Below, piece by piece: positions 1 to 7,118 of a DNA stretch of 64,000 bases. Source of the DNA: Lachnospiraceae bacterium KM106-2 (GTDB lineage: Bacteria; Bacillota; Clostridia; Lachnospirales; Lachnospiraceae); the NCBI GenBank assembly GCA_009731425.1, contig AP018794.1, positions 4,079,501 through 4,143,500 of the forward strand. The letters run 5' to 3'. Numbering within the stretch: the first letter of the stretch is position 1; every line of letters starts with the position of its first letter. The notes below the pieces were generated by a model. It worked only from the letters and a program-made list of their open reading frames with translations, ran no database searches and was not told the origin of the DNA. Position numbers and translations under genes: made by a program.

Positions 1-208
1 AAGAAAAACAGAAGAAGAGATCTATGACCTTTATTATCGATTCTTTACTAAGATTCGAGAGCATTTAAAAGAGGATGCAGTCCTTATTTTATATTCTCAT
101 AATCGCGATATGATAAGAGCTTTGTCAAAGACAAAAGGTTTTATCATTGAGAAAGAATTCGAAATCTCAAGAAAAGAAGGAACCTATGTGTATGTGCTTC
201 GTTACTAA
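1..208 (+). CDS. C-terminal end of a probable class I SAM-dependent (RNA) methyltransferase, partial
   Basis: An open frame runs in from the window edge (first full codon at base 2) and stops with TAA at 206-208, giving 68 residues. The tail has a helix, then a hydrophobic strand (AVLILYSHNRD), a helix and a last strand ending in TYVYVLRY. That order resembles the last beta-strands of a Rossmann-fold methyltransferase of the UPF0020/THUMP-associated type. The SAM-binding motif and any NPPY motif would lie upstream, outside the window, so the family call is an inference from the tail alone. The next gene starts inside this one, overlapping by 23 bases, which suggests translational coupling. 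Confidence 0.45.
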   Translation, partial: RKTEEEIYDLYYRFFTKIREHLKEDAVLILYSHNRDMIRALSKTKGFIIEKEFEISRKEGTYVYVLRY

Positions 209-1091
209 ACGACGATGCTTAGGAATTCTTCTGTTACTAATGATAAGCATGGTTACAATTGGATGTAAAAGAGAAAAAGCGGTTGTTGTAAAGACGCTGG
301 AAGAAAAAAAGACTTCAGCAAAAGAAGTGAAACCGGAAGAAAAGACATATTCTTTTGTTGATGTATTAGGAAATGCGTATCAGACAGAGTTATTGTCGGA
401 TGTGGCAAAAAACAAATTTGATCTCTCAAGGATCATTACGAAAAAAGGCTATCGTTACTATACGGACGAAAAGGGAAAGATCATTTCACGTCTTGGAATT
501 GACGTTTCTAAGTATCAAGGAGATATCGATTTTAAGAAAGTGAAAGAAACAGGAATTGATTTTGTGATCATTCGTCTTGGATTCCGCGGTTATGGTAAGG
601 ATGGAAAAATCAAGTTAGATGAGAAGTTTAAGAAAAACTGTAAAGCAGCATTAGATTCCGGATTAAAAGTCGGGGTATATTTCTTCTCCCAAGCGATCAA
701 TGAGAAAGAGGCCAAGGAAGAGGCTGCGTTTGTAATCAAACATTTAAAAAAATATAAGATTACGTACCCGGTAGTATTTGATACCGAAGAGATGAAGGTA
801 GAGGGAGCCAGAACAGAAGGCATCAAGAAGGAAATCTTCACAAATAATTGCATTACCTTTTGTGATGCGATCAAAAAAGCAGGTTATCATCCAATGATCT
901 ATGCAAATATGAAATGGATGGCATTTACCTTAGATTTACCAAAGTTAGAATCCTATGATAAGTGGTATGCAGATTATGAAGCCTTGCCACAATCCCCTTA
1001 TCAGTACTCGATCTGGCAGTATACAGAGACCGGAAAAGTCGATGGAGTAAAGGGAAATGTGGATTTAAATGTGGATTTTATTGGATATTGA
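186..1091 (+). CDS. GH25 muramidase-like lipoprotein
   Basis: Probable peptidoglycan hydrolase (N-acetylmuramidase, glycoside hydrolase family 25) anchored outside the membrane. The ATG at 186 is chosen over an upstream TTG at 147 because AGAAGGA lies about 6 bases before it. The protein (301 aa) has a hydrophobic signal segment ending in a lipobox (VTIGC, Cys27), then a linker of about 70 residues. The GH25 barrel follows from about residue 100, with the family's first Asp (D106 in GIDVSKYQG) and a DTEE motif (D199, E201) that carries the usual catalytic acid. The C-terminus ends with the GH25-like VDLN strand. It overlaps the end of the preceding gene. Confidence 0.85.
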   Translation: MCMCFVTKRRCLGILLLLMISMVTIGCKREKAVVVKTLEEKKTSAKEVKPEEKTYSFVDVLGNAYQTELLSDVAKNKFDLSRIITKKGYRYYTDEKGKIISRLGIDVSKYQGDIDFKKVKETGIDFVIIRLGFRGYGKDGKIKLDEKFKKNCKAALDSGLKVGVYFFSQAINEKEAKEEAAFVIKHLKKYKITYPVVFDTEEMKVEGARTEGIKKEIFTNNCITFCDAIKKAGYHPMIYANMKWMAFTLDLPKLESYDKWYADYEALPQSPYQYSIWQYTETGKVDGVKGNVDLNVDFIGY

Positions 1092-1097
1092 TTTTCG

Positions 1098-1126
1098 TTG
1101 ACTTTTCGAATAAACCGTTGTACATT
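1098..1126 (+). promoter_or_regulatory. Probable sigma-A promoter of mgtE leader
   Basis: A TTGACT -35 box (1098-1103) and a TACATT -10 box (1121-1126) are 17 bases apart. A short inverted repeat, TTGTA-6-TACAA (about 1118-1133), overlaps the -10 region and could be an operator. Confidence 0.5.
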
Positions 1127-1170
1127 TATACAATGTAATAAAATCGGAAAAGAAAAGTGTGGTGAGCAAA

Positions 1171-1281
1171 ATGGACGATGGATGTAGTAATAATGGTGGC
1201 ATAAAACCCAAAGGGAAAAACGCAAACTTTTATGGACATTCATGGTCCATTTTTGCGTGCAATTTTATGTCCATCTGCTAA
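1171..1281 (+). CDS. Possible 36-codon leader ORF upstream of mgtE
   Basis: An ATG at 1171 preceded by GGTGAG opens a frame of 36 codons ending in TAA at 1279. The peptide is rich in Asn and Gly, then in aromatic residues and Cys. Its second half coincides with a strong hairpin, and the mgtE start lies 36 bases beyond its stop. I cannot tell whether it is translated. The match of ribosome site, ORF and hairpin makes a leader peptide plausible, but chance is also possible. Confidence 0.3.
   Translation: MDDGCSNNGGIKPKGKNANFYGHSWSIFACNFMSIC
1220..1274 (+). promoter_or_regulatory. Mutually exclusive hairpins in the mgtE leader
   Basis: ACGCAAA (1220-1226) pairs with TTTGCGT (1252-1258), enclosing a second stem, ATGGAC (1232-1237) with GTCCAT (1245-1250). 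The strand ATGGACAT (1232-1239) can pair instead with ATGTCCAT (1267-1274). Two alternative folds sharing one strand are typical of attenuators. I could not match the leader to the M-box magnesium riboswitch consensus. Confidence 0.45.
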
Positions 1282-1317
1282 GAAAAGTTAATATTATGCA
1301 GAATTGGAGACGGGAAG

Positions 1318-2649
1318 ATGAGAAAAGAAATCATTACATTTTTAAGAAATAGTCAATATAATGAGCTGAAAAATTATCTAATGGAAATGAACAGTGCGGA
1401 TGTGGCACAGATATTAGTCGAGCTTAGTCCTGAGAATATGCTGTTTTTATTTCGTCTATTAGAAAAAGATATGGCAGCAGATACCTTTGCTTATATGGAA
1501 TCGGAATTCCAGGAAAAATTAATTCGTGCGATGTCCGATGCAGAGTTAAAAGACGTTGTCAGTAAATTGTACTTAGATGATACAGTTGCTTTGATCGGAG
1601 AATTACCAGCCAATTTGGTAAAGAGAATTTTGAAACAGACGCAACCAAGTCAGAGAGCATTGATCAATGAGTTCTTGAAATATCCTTCTGATAGTGCAGG
1701 AAGTTTTATGACGATCGAGTTTGTTGATCTAAAAGCATCTATGACCGTAAAAGAAGCAATCGATAGAATCCGTAAAGTTGGTGTAAATAAAGAAACGATC
1801 TATACTTGTTATGTTCTAGATAAGTGTCGTAGATTAGAAGGTATCGTTACCGTTAAGGGATTATTATTAGCGGAGAATGATACTTGTATTTCGGAAATTA
1901 TGAATACGAATCCGATCATGGTTACAACTTTAGAAGATAAAGAGAATGTAGCTAAGAAATTTGAAAAATATGATCTTTTATCTATGCCGGTTGTTGATCA
2001 GGAAAATCGTTTAGTTGGTATCATTACCATCGATGATGCAATGGATGTGATGCAGGAAGAGAATACAGAAGATTTTACGAAGATGGCAGCTATCAGTCCA
2101 TCAGAAGATAGTTACTTTGGTACAAGTGTATTTAAGCATGCAAGAAATCGTTTTGTATGGTTATTAGCATTAATGTTATCTGCAACGGTGACAGGATTAT
2201 TAATTACAAAATATGAAAATGCATTTGCAGTAGTACCACTTTTAGTATCATTTATTCCAATGTTAATGGATACTGGCGGAAACTGTGGGTCACAAAGTTC
2301 AACATTAGTAATTCGTGGACTTGCAATCGAAGAGTTTTATACAAAAGATTTCTTACGTGTATTATGGAAAGAAATTAGGGTTTCTTTATTAGTTGGTGTA
2401 GGACTTGCTGTTGTAAATGGAATTCGTATTGTAATCCAATATAATGATGTGTCACTTGCAGTTGTAGTAGGATTAACTTTGATCTGTACGGTTGCTTTGT
2501 CAAAATGTCTTGGCTGTATATTACCAATGTTAGCAAAAAAGATGAATTTAGATCCAGCTCTTATGGCAGCACCATTAATTACAACCGTAGTGGATACTTG
2601 TTCTATCATCATTTATTTTACAATCGCAACTCATATTATGAATTTATAG
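1318..2649 (+). CDS. mgtE: Magnesium transporter MgtE
   Basis: Channel-like Mg2+ (and possibly Co2+) transporter of the inner membrane. The 443 aa protein has the full family layout: a helical MgtE_N domain (about 1-130), a CBS pair (about 135-255) that senses cytoplasmic Mg2+, a connecting helix, and about five membrane helices (about 280-443). The pore region contains the conserved DTGGNCGSQSS stretch. The start follows GGAGACGGGAAG. A LysR regulator gene follows after 18 bases and is probably co-transcribed. The upstream leader with alternative hairpins suggests control by premature termination or translation. Confidence 0.93.
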   Translation: MRKEIITFLRNSQYNELKNYLMEMNSADVAQILVELSPENMLFLFRLLEKDMAADTFAYMESEFQEKLIRAMSDAELKDVVSKLYLDDTVALIGELPANLVKRILKQTQPSQRALINEFLKYPSDSAGSFMTIEFVDLKASMTVKEAIDRIRKVGVNKETIYTCYVLDKCRRLEGIVTVKGLLLAENDTCISEIMNTNPIMVTTLEDKENVAKKFEKYDLLSMPVVDQENRLVGIITIDDAMDVMQEENTEDFTKMAAISPSEDSYFGTSVFKHARNRFVWLLALMLSATVTGLLITKYENAFAVVPLLVSFIPMLMDTGGNCGSQSSTLVIRGLAIEEFYTKDFLRVLWKEIRVSLLVGVGLAVVNGIRIVIQYNDVSLAVVVGLTLICTVALSKCLGCILPMLAKKMNLDPALMAAPLITTVVDTCSIIIYFTIATHIMNL

Positions 2650-2667
2650 AAGGGACGGGAGACAAGC

Positions 2668-3546
2668 TTGACCATCCGACATTTAGAAATTTTTGTTGCA
2701 GTTGCGGACTGCAACAGTATGAGTAAGGCAGCTAAACAACTATATGTGTCCCAGCCATCCGTATCGCAGGTGATTCAGGAGATAGAAGGAACGTATGGGG
2801 TACGATTATTTGAACGATTAAATGGTAAACTCTTTATTACGGATAATGGGAGAAAGTTGTTGCAGTCAGCCAGACATCTCGTAAAGAACTTTCAAGAAAT
2901 GGAACAAGAGATGTACCAGTCCGGTAAGAAGCCTACTCTCTCGATCGGTGGAACGGTGAGTGTTGGTGCATGTCTTCTGAGTAATCTCATTGAGCAATAT
3001 GAACAGGATTATGAGGAAGCTAAGGTTACTATTGTCGTTAATAATATTACCGAGATTGAAAAAAGTCTTCTAAATAGTACTCTGGATATTGCCATTGTAG
3101 AAGGAAATGTTAATAGTGAAGAGCTGATCGTAACTCCGCTTCATCAAGATCGGTTAGTGATATTCGCAACGAAGGAGCATCCCCTTGCATCGAGAAAAGA
3201 AGTCTCTATTTATGATTTAGATGGAATGGATCTACTTGTAAGAGAAGAAGGAAGCAGTGCTAGAATCCTTTTAGAACAAGTACTGCACCAACATCAGGTT
3301 ACCGTGAACCGGAAGTGGTGCAGTACAAATACAGATACCATTAAAAATGGTGTAATTCACGGACAGGGCTTGGGAGTTCTGTCAGAATTAGTAATTGAAG
3401 AAGAAGTAAAGCAAGGCAAATTGGTAGTCCTCCCAGTGAAGGAGTTCCATGTGCTGCGAAGTGTTAATTTAGTGTATCATAAAAAGAAATATAGAAGTAA
3501 CCAGCTGAATGCGTTTATAGCAACATGTAAGCAATGGTTCCAATAA
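2668..3546 (+). CDS. LysR-family transcriptional regulator
   Basis: 292 aa DNA-binding regulator with an N-terminal winged helix-turn-helix (residues 1-60, including SMSKAAKQLYVSQPSVSQVI) and a periplasmic-binding-protein-like effector domain (about 90-290). The start is TTG at 2668, preceded by GGGACGGGAGA. It lies 18 bases after mgtE, and its 3' end overlaps the tail of the convergent chrA gene by 32 bases. The neighbour suggests it may control the ChrA pair, but the effector is unknown. Confidence 0.9.
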   Translation: MTIRHLEIFVAVADCNSMSKAAKQLYVSQPSVSQVIQEIEGTYGVRLFERLNGKLFITDNGRKLLQSARHLVKNFQEMEQEMYQSGKKPTLSIGGTVSVGACLLSNLIEQYEQDYEEAKVTIVVNNITEIEKSLLNSTLDIAIVEGNVNSEELIVTPLHQDRLVIFATKEHPLASRKEVSIYDLDGMDLLVREEGSSARILLEQVLHQHQVTVNRKWCSTNTDTIKNGVIHGQGLGVLSELVIEEEVKQGKLVVLPVKEFHVLRSVNLVYHKKKYRSNQLNAFIATCKQWFQ

Positions 3547-4078
3547 GGCCAGATCCGAAGATTACTAAAATCGGACTGGCCTTAAATTTTCTTAAGGCAA
3601 GAAAACTTCCGAGGAAGAGTAAACCTTCAATGATCCGAAAATCGTTTAATACGATGGCTGATTTTTCTGCTTCAAATAAAGCTAAACTAAGAATGGAGAT
3701 ACCAGCACAACTGATCAAAGCAACGACAGCTGGGCGAAGGCTTCCTAGTATAGTTTGAACTCCCTTGAAGTTACGGTATTTATAATAAAAGTATGCCAGC
3801 AACAGGCAGATGATAAAACTTGGGATGATACAACCAAGGGTACAGATCAAGGCACCTGGGAGTCCGGCCAGTCTAGTACCTACAAAGGTTGCAGAGTTAA
3901 TGGAAATTGGCCCGGGTGTCATTTCTGCGATTGTTATCAAGTCAGCAAACTCTCCCATTGTCATAAGGTGATGGACTTCAACAATTTGATTCTTGATCAG
4001 TGGAATTGCGGCATAACCACCACCCACACTAAAAAGTCCGACTTTAAGAAAGCTTAAGAATAGTTTGAATATTAGCAT
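3515..4078 (-). CDS. ChrA-family transporter, half-size subunit
   Basis: 187 aa membrane protein of the CHR (chromate ion transporter) family, single-domain type. The N-terminus carries the family signature (FLKVGLFSVGGGYAAIPL), followed by a conserved EMTPGPISINSATFVG block and about five to six hydrophobic helices. Its ATG at 4078 overlaps the stop of the upstream half by 7 bases, so the two are translationally coupled and probably form a heterodimer. In this family, paired half-proteins can confer chromate resistance, but the natural substrate in anaerobes is uncertain. Confidence 0.88.
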   Translation of the reverse strand: MLIFKLFLSFLKVGLFSVGGGYAAIPLIKNQIVEVHHLMTMGEFADLITIAEMTPGPISINSATFVGTRLAGLPGALICTLGCIIPSFIICLLLAYFYYKYRNFKGVQTILGSLRPAVVALISCAGISILSLALFEAEKSAIVLNDFRIIEGLLFLGSFLALRKFKASPILVIFGSGLIGTIAYMLL

Positions 4079-4659
4079 GTCTGTTTTTTATCCTTTCTTA
4101 AATCAATTAATAATAAAACGATGCCGATGACAACGCACATTAATATGACATTCATGGCACTGATGCCGAAGAAATAAGTCATGATAAATGCGATAAACAT
4201 TAGGCTGATATGAAGAATGCTCTTTGTCTTACATACATTTGCGGCTAGTTTTAGTACTACGTCAAAAATAACGGCAGCAACGCCGGCGCGCATTACTTGA
4301 AGAGCAAGTGCTACATATTGATTAGAACGAAATTGTTCATAGAAAGTTGAAATCACAGAGATGATAATAAGGGGAGGGAGAGCCGTTCCAATTACCGCAA
4401 CCAATGATCCCATAAGTCCAGCCATACGATAACCTAAGATTACACTTGCATTGATTGGAATCGGTCCCGGACTTGAACTTGCGATTCCTGTAATATCAAG
4501 CATTTCGCCTTCATCAAGCCATCCTAGCTTTTCTACAAATTCTTTTTTCATCAGAGATACGATGACGAAACCACCACCGAAGGTACATGCGCTTAGCATG
4601 AATGTTGTTTTAAATAATGTCCATAAGATATGTGTTTTAGATGTACTTTTTTGATTCAT
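4072..4659 (-). CDS. ChrA-family transporter, half-size subunit
   Basis: 195 aa, partner of the downstream half. It shows the same signature in variant form (TFGGGFVIVSLMKKEFV) and a GIASSSPGPIPINASVILG block, with about six hydrophobic helices. The ATG at 4659 is used rather than a TTG 15 bases earlier because AAAGGAGA lies immediately before it. The region upstream of the start contains an imperfect dyad (TTGTAGC..TTGCAA, about 4687-4703) of the kind bound by LysR regulators; this is only suggestive. Confidence 0.88.
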   Translation of the reverse strand: MNQKSTSKTHILWTLFKTTFMLSACTFGGGFVIVSLMKKEFVEKLGWLDEGEMLDITGIASSSPGPIPINASVILGYRMAGLMGSLVAVIGTALPPLIIISVISTFYEQFRSNQYVALALQVMRAGVAAVIFDVVLKLAANVCKTKSILHISLMFIAFIMTYFFGISAMNVILMCVVIGIVLLLIDLRKDKKQTC

Positions 4660-4810
4660 ATGTTCTCCTTTCAAAACCTAAGTTGAATTGTAGCGAAATT
4701 GCAACTATCTGTAAAATATATATAAATTATCAAAGATATAGGTAAATGCTTATAGGTTACAAATGAGGAGGAAAAAGAATAAATAGAGTGGAGAAAATTA
4801 CCAAAATACG

Positions 4811-4819
4811 TGATATAAT
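4811..4819 (+). promoter_or_regulatory. Extended -10 promoter element for hydG
   Basis: TGATATAAT is an extended -10 box (TGn-TATAAT) about 45 bases before the hydG start. No good -35 box is visible, which is typical of extended -10 promoters. Confidence 0.4.
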
Positions 4820-4863
4820 AGATTGTAAAAGTAATCTATATTCGCTAATAGGAGGTAGATATT

Positions 4864-6267
4864 TTGTTAAATCATGATAATTTTGTACCAGACGAGGAAT
4901 TTATCGACGCCGATTATATTGATCGAGTGTTGGAGGATGCGAAGAATACACCAAAAGAGGAAATAAAAAGAATATTGGATAAGGCAGAGGCGTTTGAAGG
5001 ATTAAGTCATGAAGAAGTAGCAGCTTTATTAGAGGATGAGGATCCTGATGATCTAGAAAGAGTCTATGAGATCGCAGGTAAGATCAAGAAACATATTTAT
5101 GGTGATCGTATTGTTATGTTTGCCCCATTATATATTAGCGATTACTGTGTTAACAGCTGTAGATACTGTGGTTTTAATTGTAACCATAAGTATGAGAGAA
5201 AACGGCTCACGATGGATGAAATAAAGGATGAAGTACGAATTCTAGAGAAGATGGGACATAAGAGATTAGCTGTTGAAGCAGGGGAAGATCCAGAAAATTG
5301 TTCAATTGATTATGTACTAGACTGTATTAAGACGATTTATGGAATGAAGGATACCGGGGAGATTCGCAGGGTCAACGTCAATATTGCGGCCACTACGGTT
5401 GAGGATTTTAAGAAGTTAAAAGCAGCCGGGATCGGAACATATATTTTATTCCAAGAAACCTATAATAAGAAAACTTATGATTATATGCATCCAGCAGGAC
5501 CAAAGAGTAATTACTGGTATCATACGACTGCATTCGATCGTGCTATGGAGGCTGGAATCGATGATGTTGGCGGAGGAGTTCTGTATGGTCTTCATAATGA
5601 TCCGAAGTTTGAAGTAATGGGTCTTATGTTACATAATGAGCATTTAGAGAAAAAGTTTGGTGTTGGTTTTCATACAATCTCCTCACCAAGAATTCGCCCT
5701 GCAAAGGGAACAGATGAAAATGTAATGAGTCATGGAGTAGATGATGAGACATTTAAGAAGATGGTTGCGATTGTAAGACTTGCCGTACCATTTACGGGGA
5801 TGATTATTTCTACAAGAGAAGATGAGGATATGAGAAGATTCTTAATTAAGATAGGGATTTCACAGATCAGTGGAGGTTCTTGTGTTGACGTTGGGGGGTA
5901 TGCTGCCAGAGAGAGAAACGAGCCCCAGTTTATATTACAGGATTCTAGAACGAATGGGGATATTGTTTCTTGGTTAATCGATGAAGGAACGATACCAAGT
6001 TTCTGTACGGCATGTTATCGAAGTAAGAGAACAGGCAACCGATTTATGTCGATTACAAAGGCAGGACATATCAAGGAAAGATGTTTACCAAATGCGATCA
6101 TGACGTTGAAGGAATATGCATGTGATTATGGATCGGATGAATTTAAAGAAAAAGTGAGAAATCTAATTGCGAAGAAGATTCCTGATATTGAGAATAGCCA
6201 GATAAGAGAATTGGTTACTGCCAATTGTGAGAGAATTGAAAATGGAGAGAGAGATTTATTTATCTAA
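4864..6267 (+). CDS. hydG: [FeFe]-hydrogenase maturation radical SAM enzyme HydG
   Basis: Radical SAM tyrosine lyase that splits L-tyrosine into p-cresol and dehydroglycine and makes the CO and cyanide ligands of the H-cluster as an Fe(CO)2(CN) synthon. The 467 aa protein has the radical SAM CX3CX2C motif (C95, C99, C102) and the C-terminal CX2CX22C motif (C381, C384, C407) that binds the auxiliary cluster and separates HydG from ThiH. The TTG start at 4864 is set by GGAGGT 7 bases before it. hydE, hydF and hydrogenase genes are not in the window, so it is transcribed alone and ends at a terminator. Confidence 0.96.
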   Translation: MLNHDNFVPDEEFIDADYIDRVLEDAKNTPKEEIKRILDKAEAFEGLSHEEVAALLEDEDPDDLERVYEIAGKIKKHIYGDRIVMFAPLYISDYCVNSCRYCGFNCNHKYERKRLTMDEIKDEVRILEKMGHKRLAVEAGEDPENCSIDYVLDCIKTIYGMKDTGEIRRVNVNIAATTVEDFKKLKAAGIGTYILFQETYNKKTYDYMHPAGPKSNYWYHTTAFDRAMEAGIDDVGGGVLYGLHNDPKFEVMGLMLHNEHLEKKFGVGFHTISSPRIRPAKGTDENVMSHGVDDETFKKMVAIVRLAVPFTGMIISTREDEDMRRFLIKIGISQISGGSCVDVGGYAARERNEPQFILQDSRTNGDIVSWLIDEGTIPSFCTACYRSKRTGNRFMSITKAGHIKERCLPNAIMTLKEYACDYGSDEFKEKVRNLIAKKIPDIENSQIRELVTANCERIENGERDLFI

Positions 6268-6292
6268 TTTCTCTTTTTAGAACAGATAAGAA

Positions 6293-6338
6293 AAGAAGCT
6301 TTTATGATGAGATTATCACATAAAATGCTTCTTTTTTT
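6293..6338 (+). terminator. Rho-independent terminator after hydG
   Basis: AAGAAGCTTTTATG pairs with CATAAAATGCTTCTT (one bulge), followed by a run of T. Confidence 0.8.
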
Positions 6339-6474
6339 ATGCAAACAACGAAATCAAGAGAGTTTTCTATATTGTATTTGTGAATAAATGCAAATTATTA
6401 CAATGGTTTTCCATAATATACACATTTAACTGGTGAAAAGTCACATATCGTGCTGAATAAATAGAAATGAATTG

Positions 6475-6503
6475 TTGACATAGCACAAAATACCAATTAT
6501 AAT
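6475..6503 (+). promoter_or_regulatory. Consensus sigma-A promoter of the galactosidase operon
   Basis: A perfect TTGACA (6475-6480) and a perfect TATAAT (6498-6503) are separated by 17 bases. Confidence 0.85.
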
Positions 6504-6506
6504 AAA

Positions 6507-6534
6507 GGAAACTAGAAAATCAGAAATAGTTTCC
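6507..6534 (+). promoter_or_regulatory. Candidate TetR operator just downstream of the -10 box
   Basis: GGAAACTA (6507-6514) and TAGTTTCC (6527-6534) form a perfect 8 bp inverted repeat with a 12-base spacer. It covers the expected transcription start, a position where bound repressor would block initiation. The TetR gene starts 17 bases later, so autoregulation is likely. Confidence 0.55.
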
Positions 6535-6551
6535 ATAGAGGAGGTGCTTCA

Positions 6552-7118
6552 ATGGAATTGACAGATGAAATTATTCAAACCGCGATCAAGGCATTCAACG
6601 AAAAGGGTCTAAAGTTTACAATGGATGACATCGCAAATGAGCTACATATTAGTAAAAAGACAATCTATAAGCAGTTTACCAACAAAGAGGAATTGCTTCA
6701 TGCGCTAATTGATGAAGCATTTCGAGAAATTAAAATATTAGAGAAAAATATTTATGAGGACCCTAAACTTTCTACAAAGGAAAAGATTCAGAAAATCATA
6801 ATCGCATTACCAGTACCATATGAATCTTTTAATTCCAATCGGTTCTTAGAGATTAGACAAGCGTCTCCATTTTTATTGGAAATTATGAAAGAACACTTAG
6901 AGACAGGGTGGGAATTAACGATTAAGCTTCTTGAACAAGGAATGGAAGAGGGTGTCATTGGACCAATCAGCATTCCGGTTCTTCGAATCATGATTACAGC
7001 CTCCATTGAATCATTTATCAGTAGTTCACTGTTAGATGAGAATGGAATTACGTATTCTGAGGCGTTAGATGATATGATGAGCATTTTGATGAAAGGAATA
7101 GAACTGAATGAGAAATAG
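6552..7118 (+). CDS. TetR-family regulator of the galactosidase operon
   Basis: 188 aa regulator with an N-terminal helix-turn-helix (about residues 8-55; FTMDDIANELHISKKTIYKQF) and a variable all-helical ligand domain. The ATG follows GGAGGTG. Its 3' end overlaps the GH2 gene by 11 bases, making it the first gene of the operon. With the dyad on the promoter, the simplest reading is a repressor relieved by a sugar or metabolite; the ligand cannot be read from the sequence. Confidence 0.88.
   Translation: MELTDEIIQTAIKAFNEKGLKFTMDDIANELHISKKTIYKQFTNKEELLHALIDEAFREIKILEKNIYEDPKLSTKEKIQKIIIALPVPYESFNSNRFLEIRQASPFLLEIMKEHLETGWELTIKLLEQGMEEGVIGPISIPVLRIMITASIESFISSSLLDENGITYSEALDDMMSILMKGIELNEK

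Noticed and set aside
1098..1317. M-box magnesium riboswitch before mgtE
   Set aside because: The conserved M-box blocks could not be found; only hairpins and a short ORF are visible.
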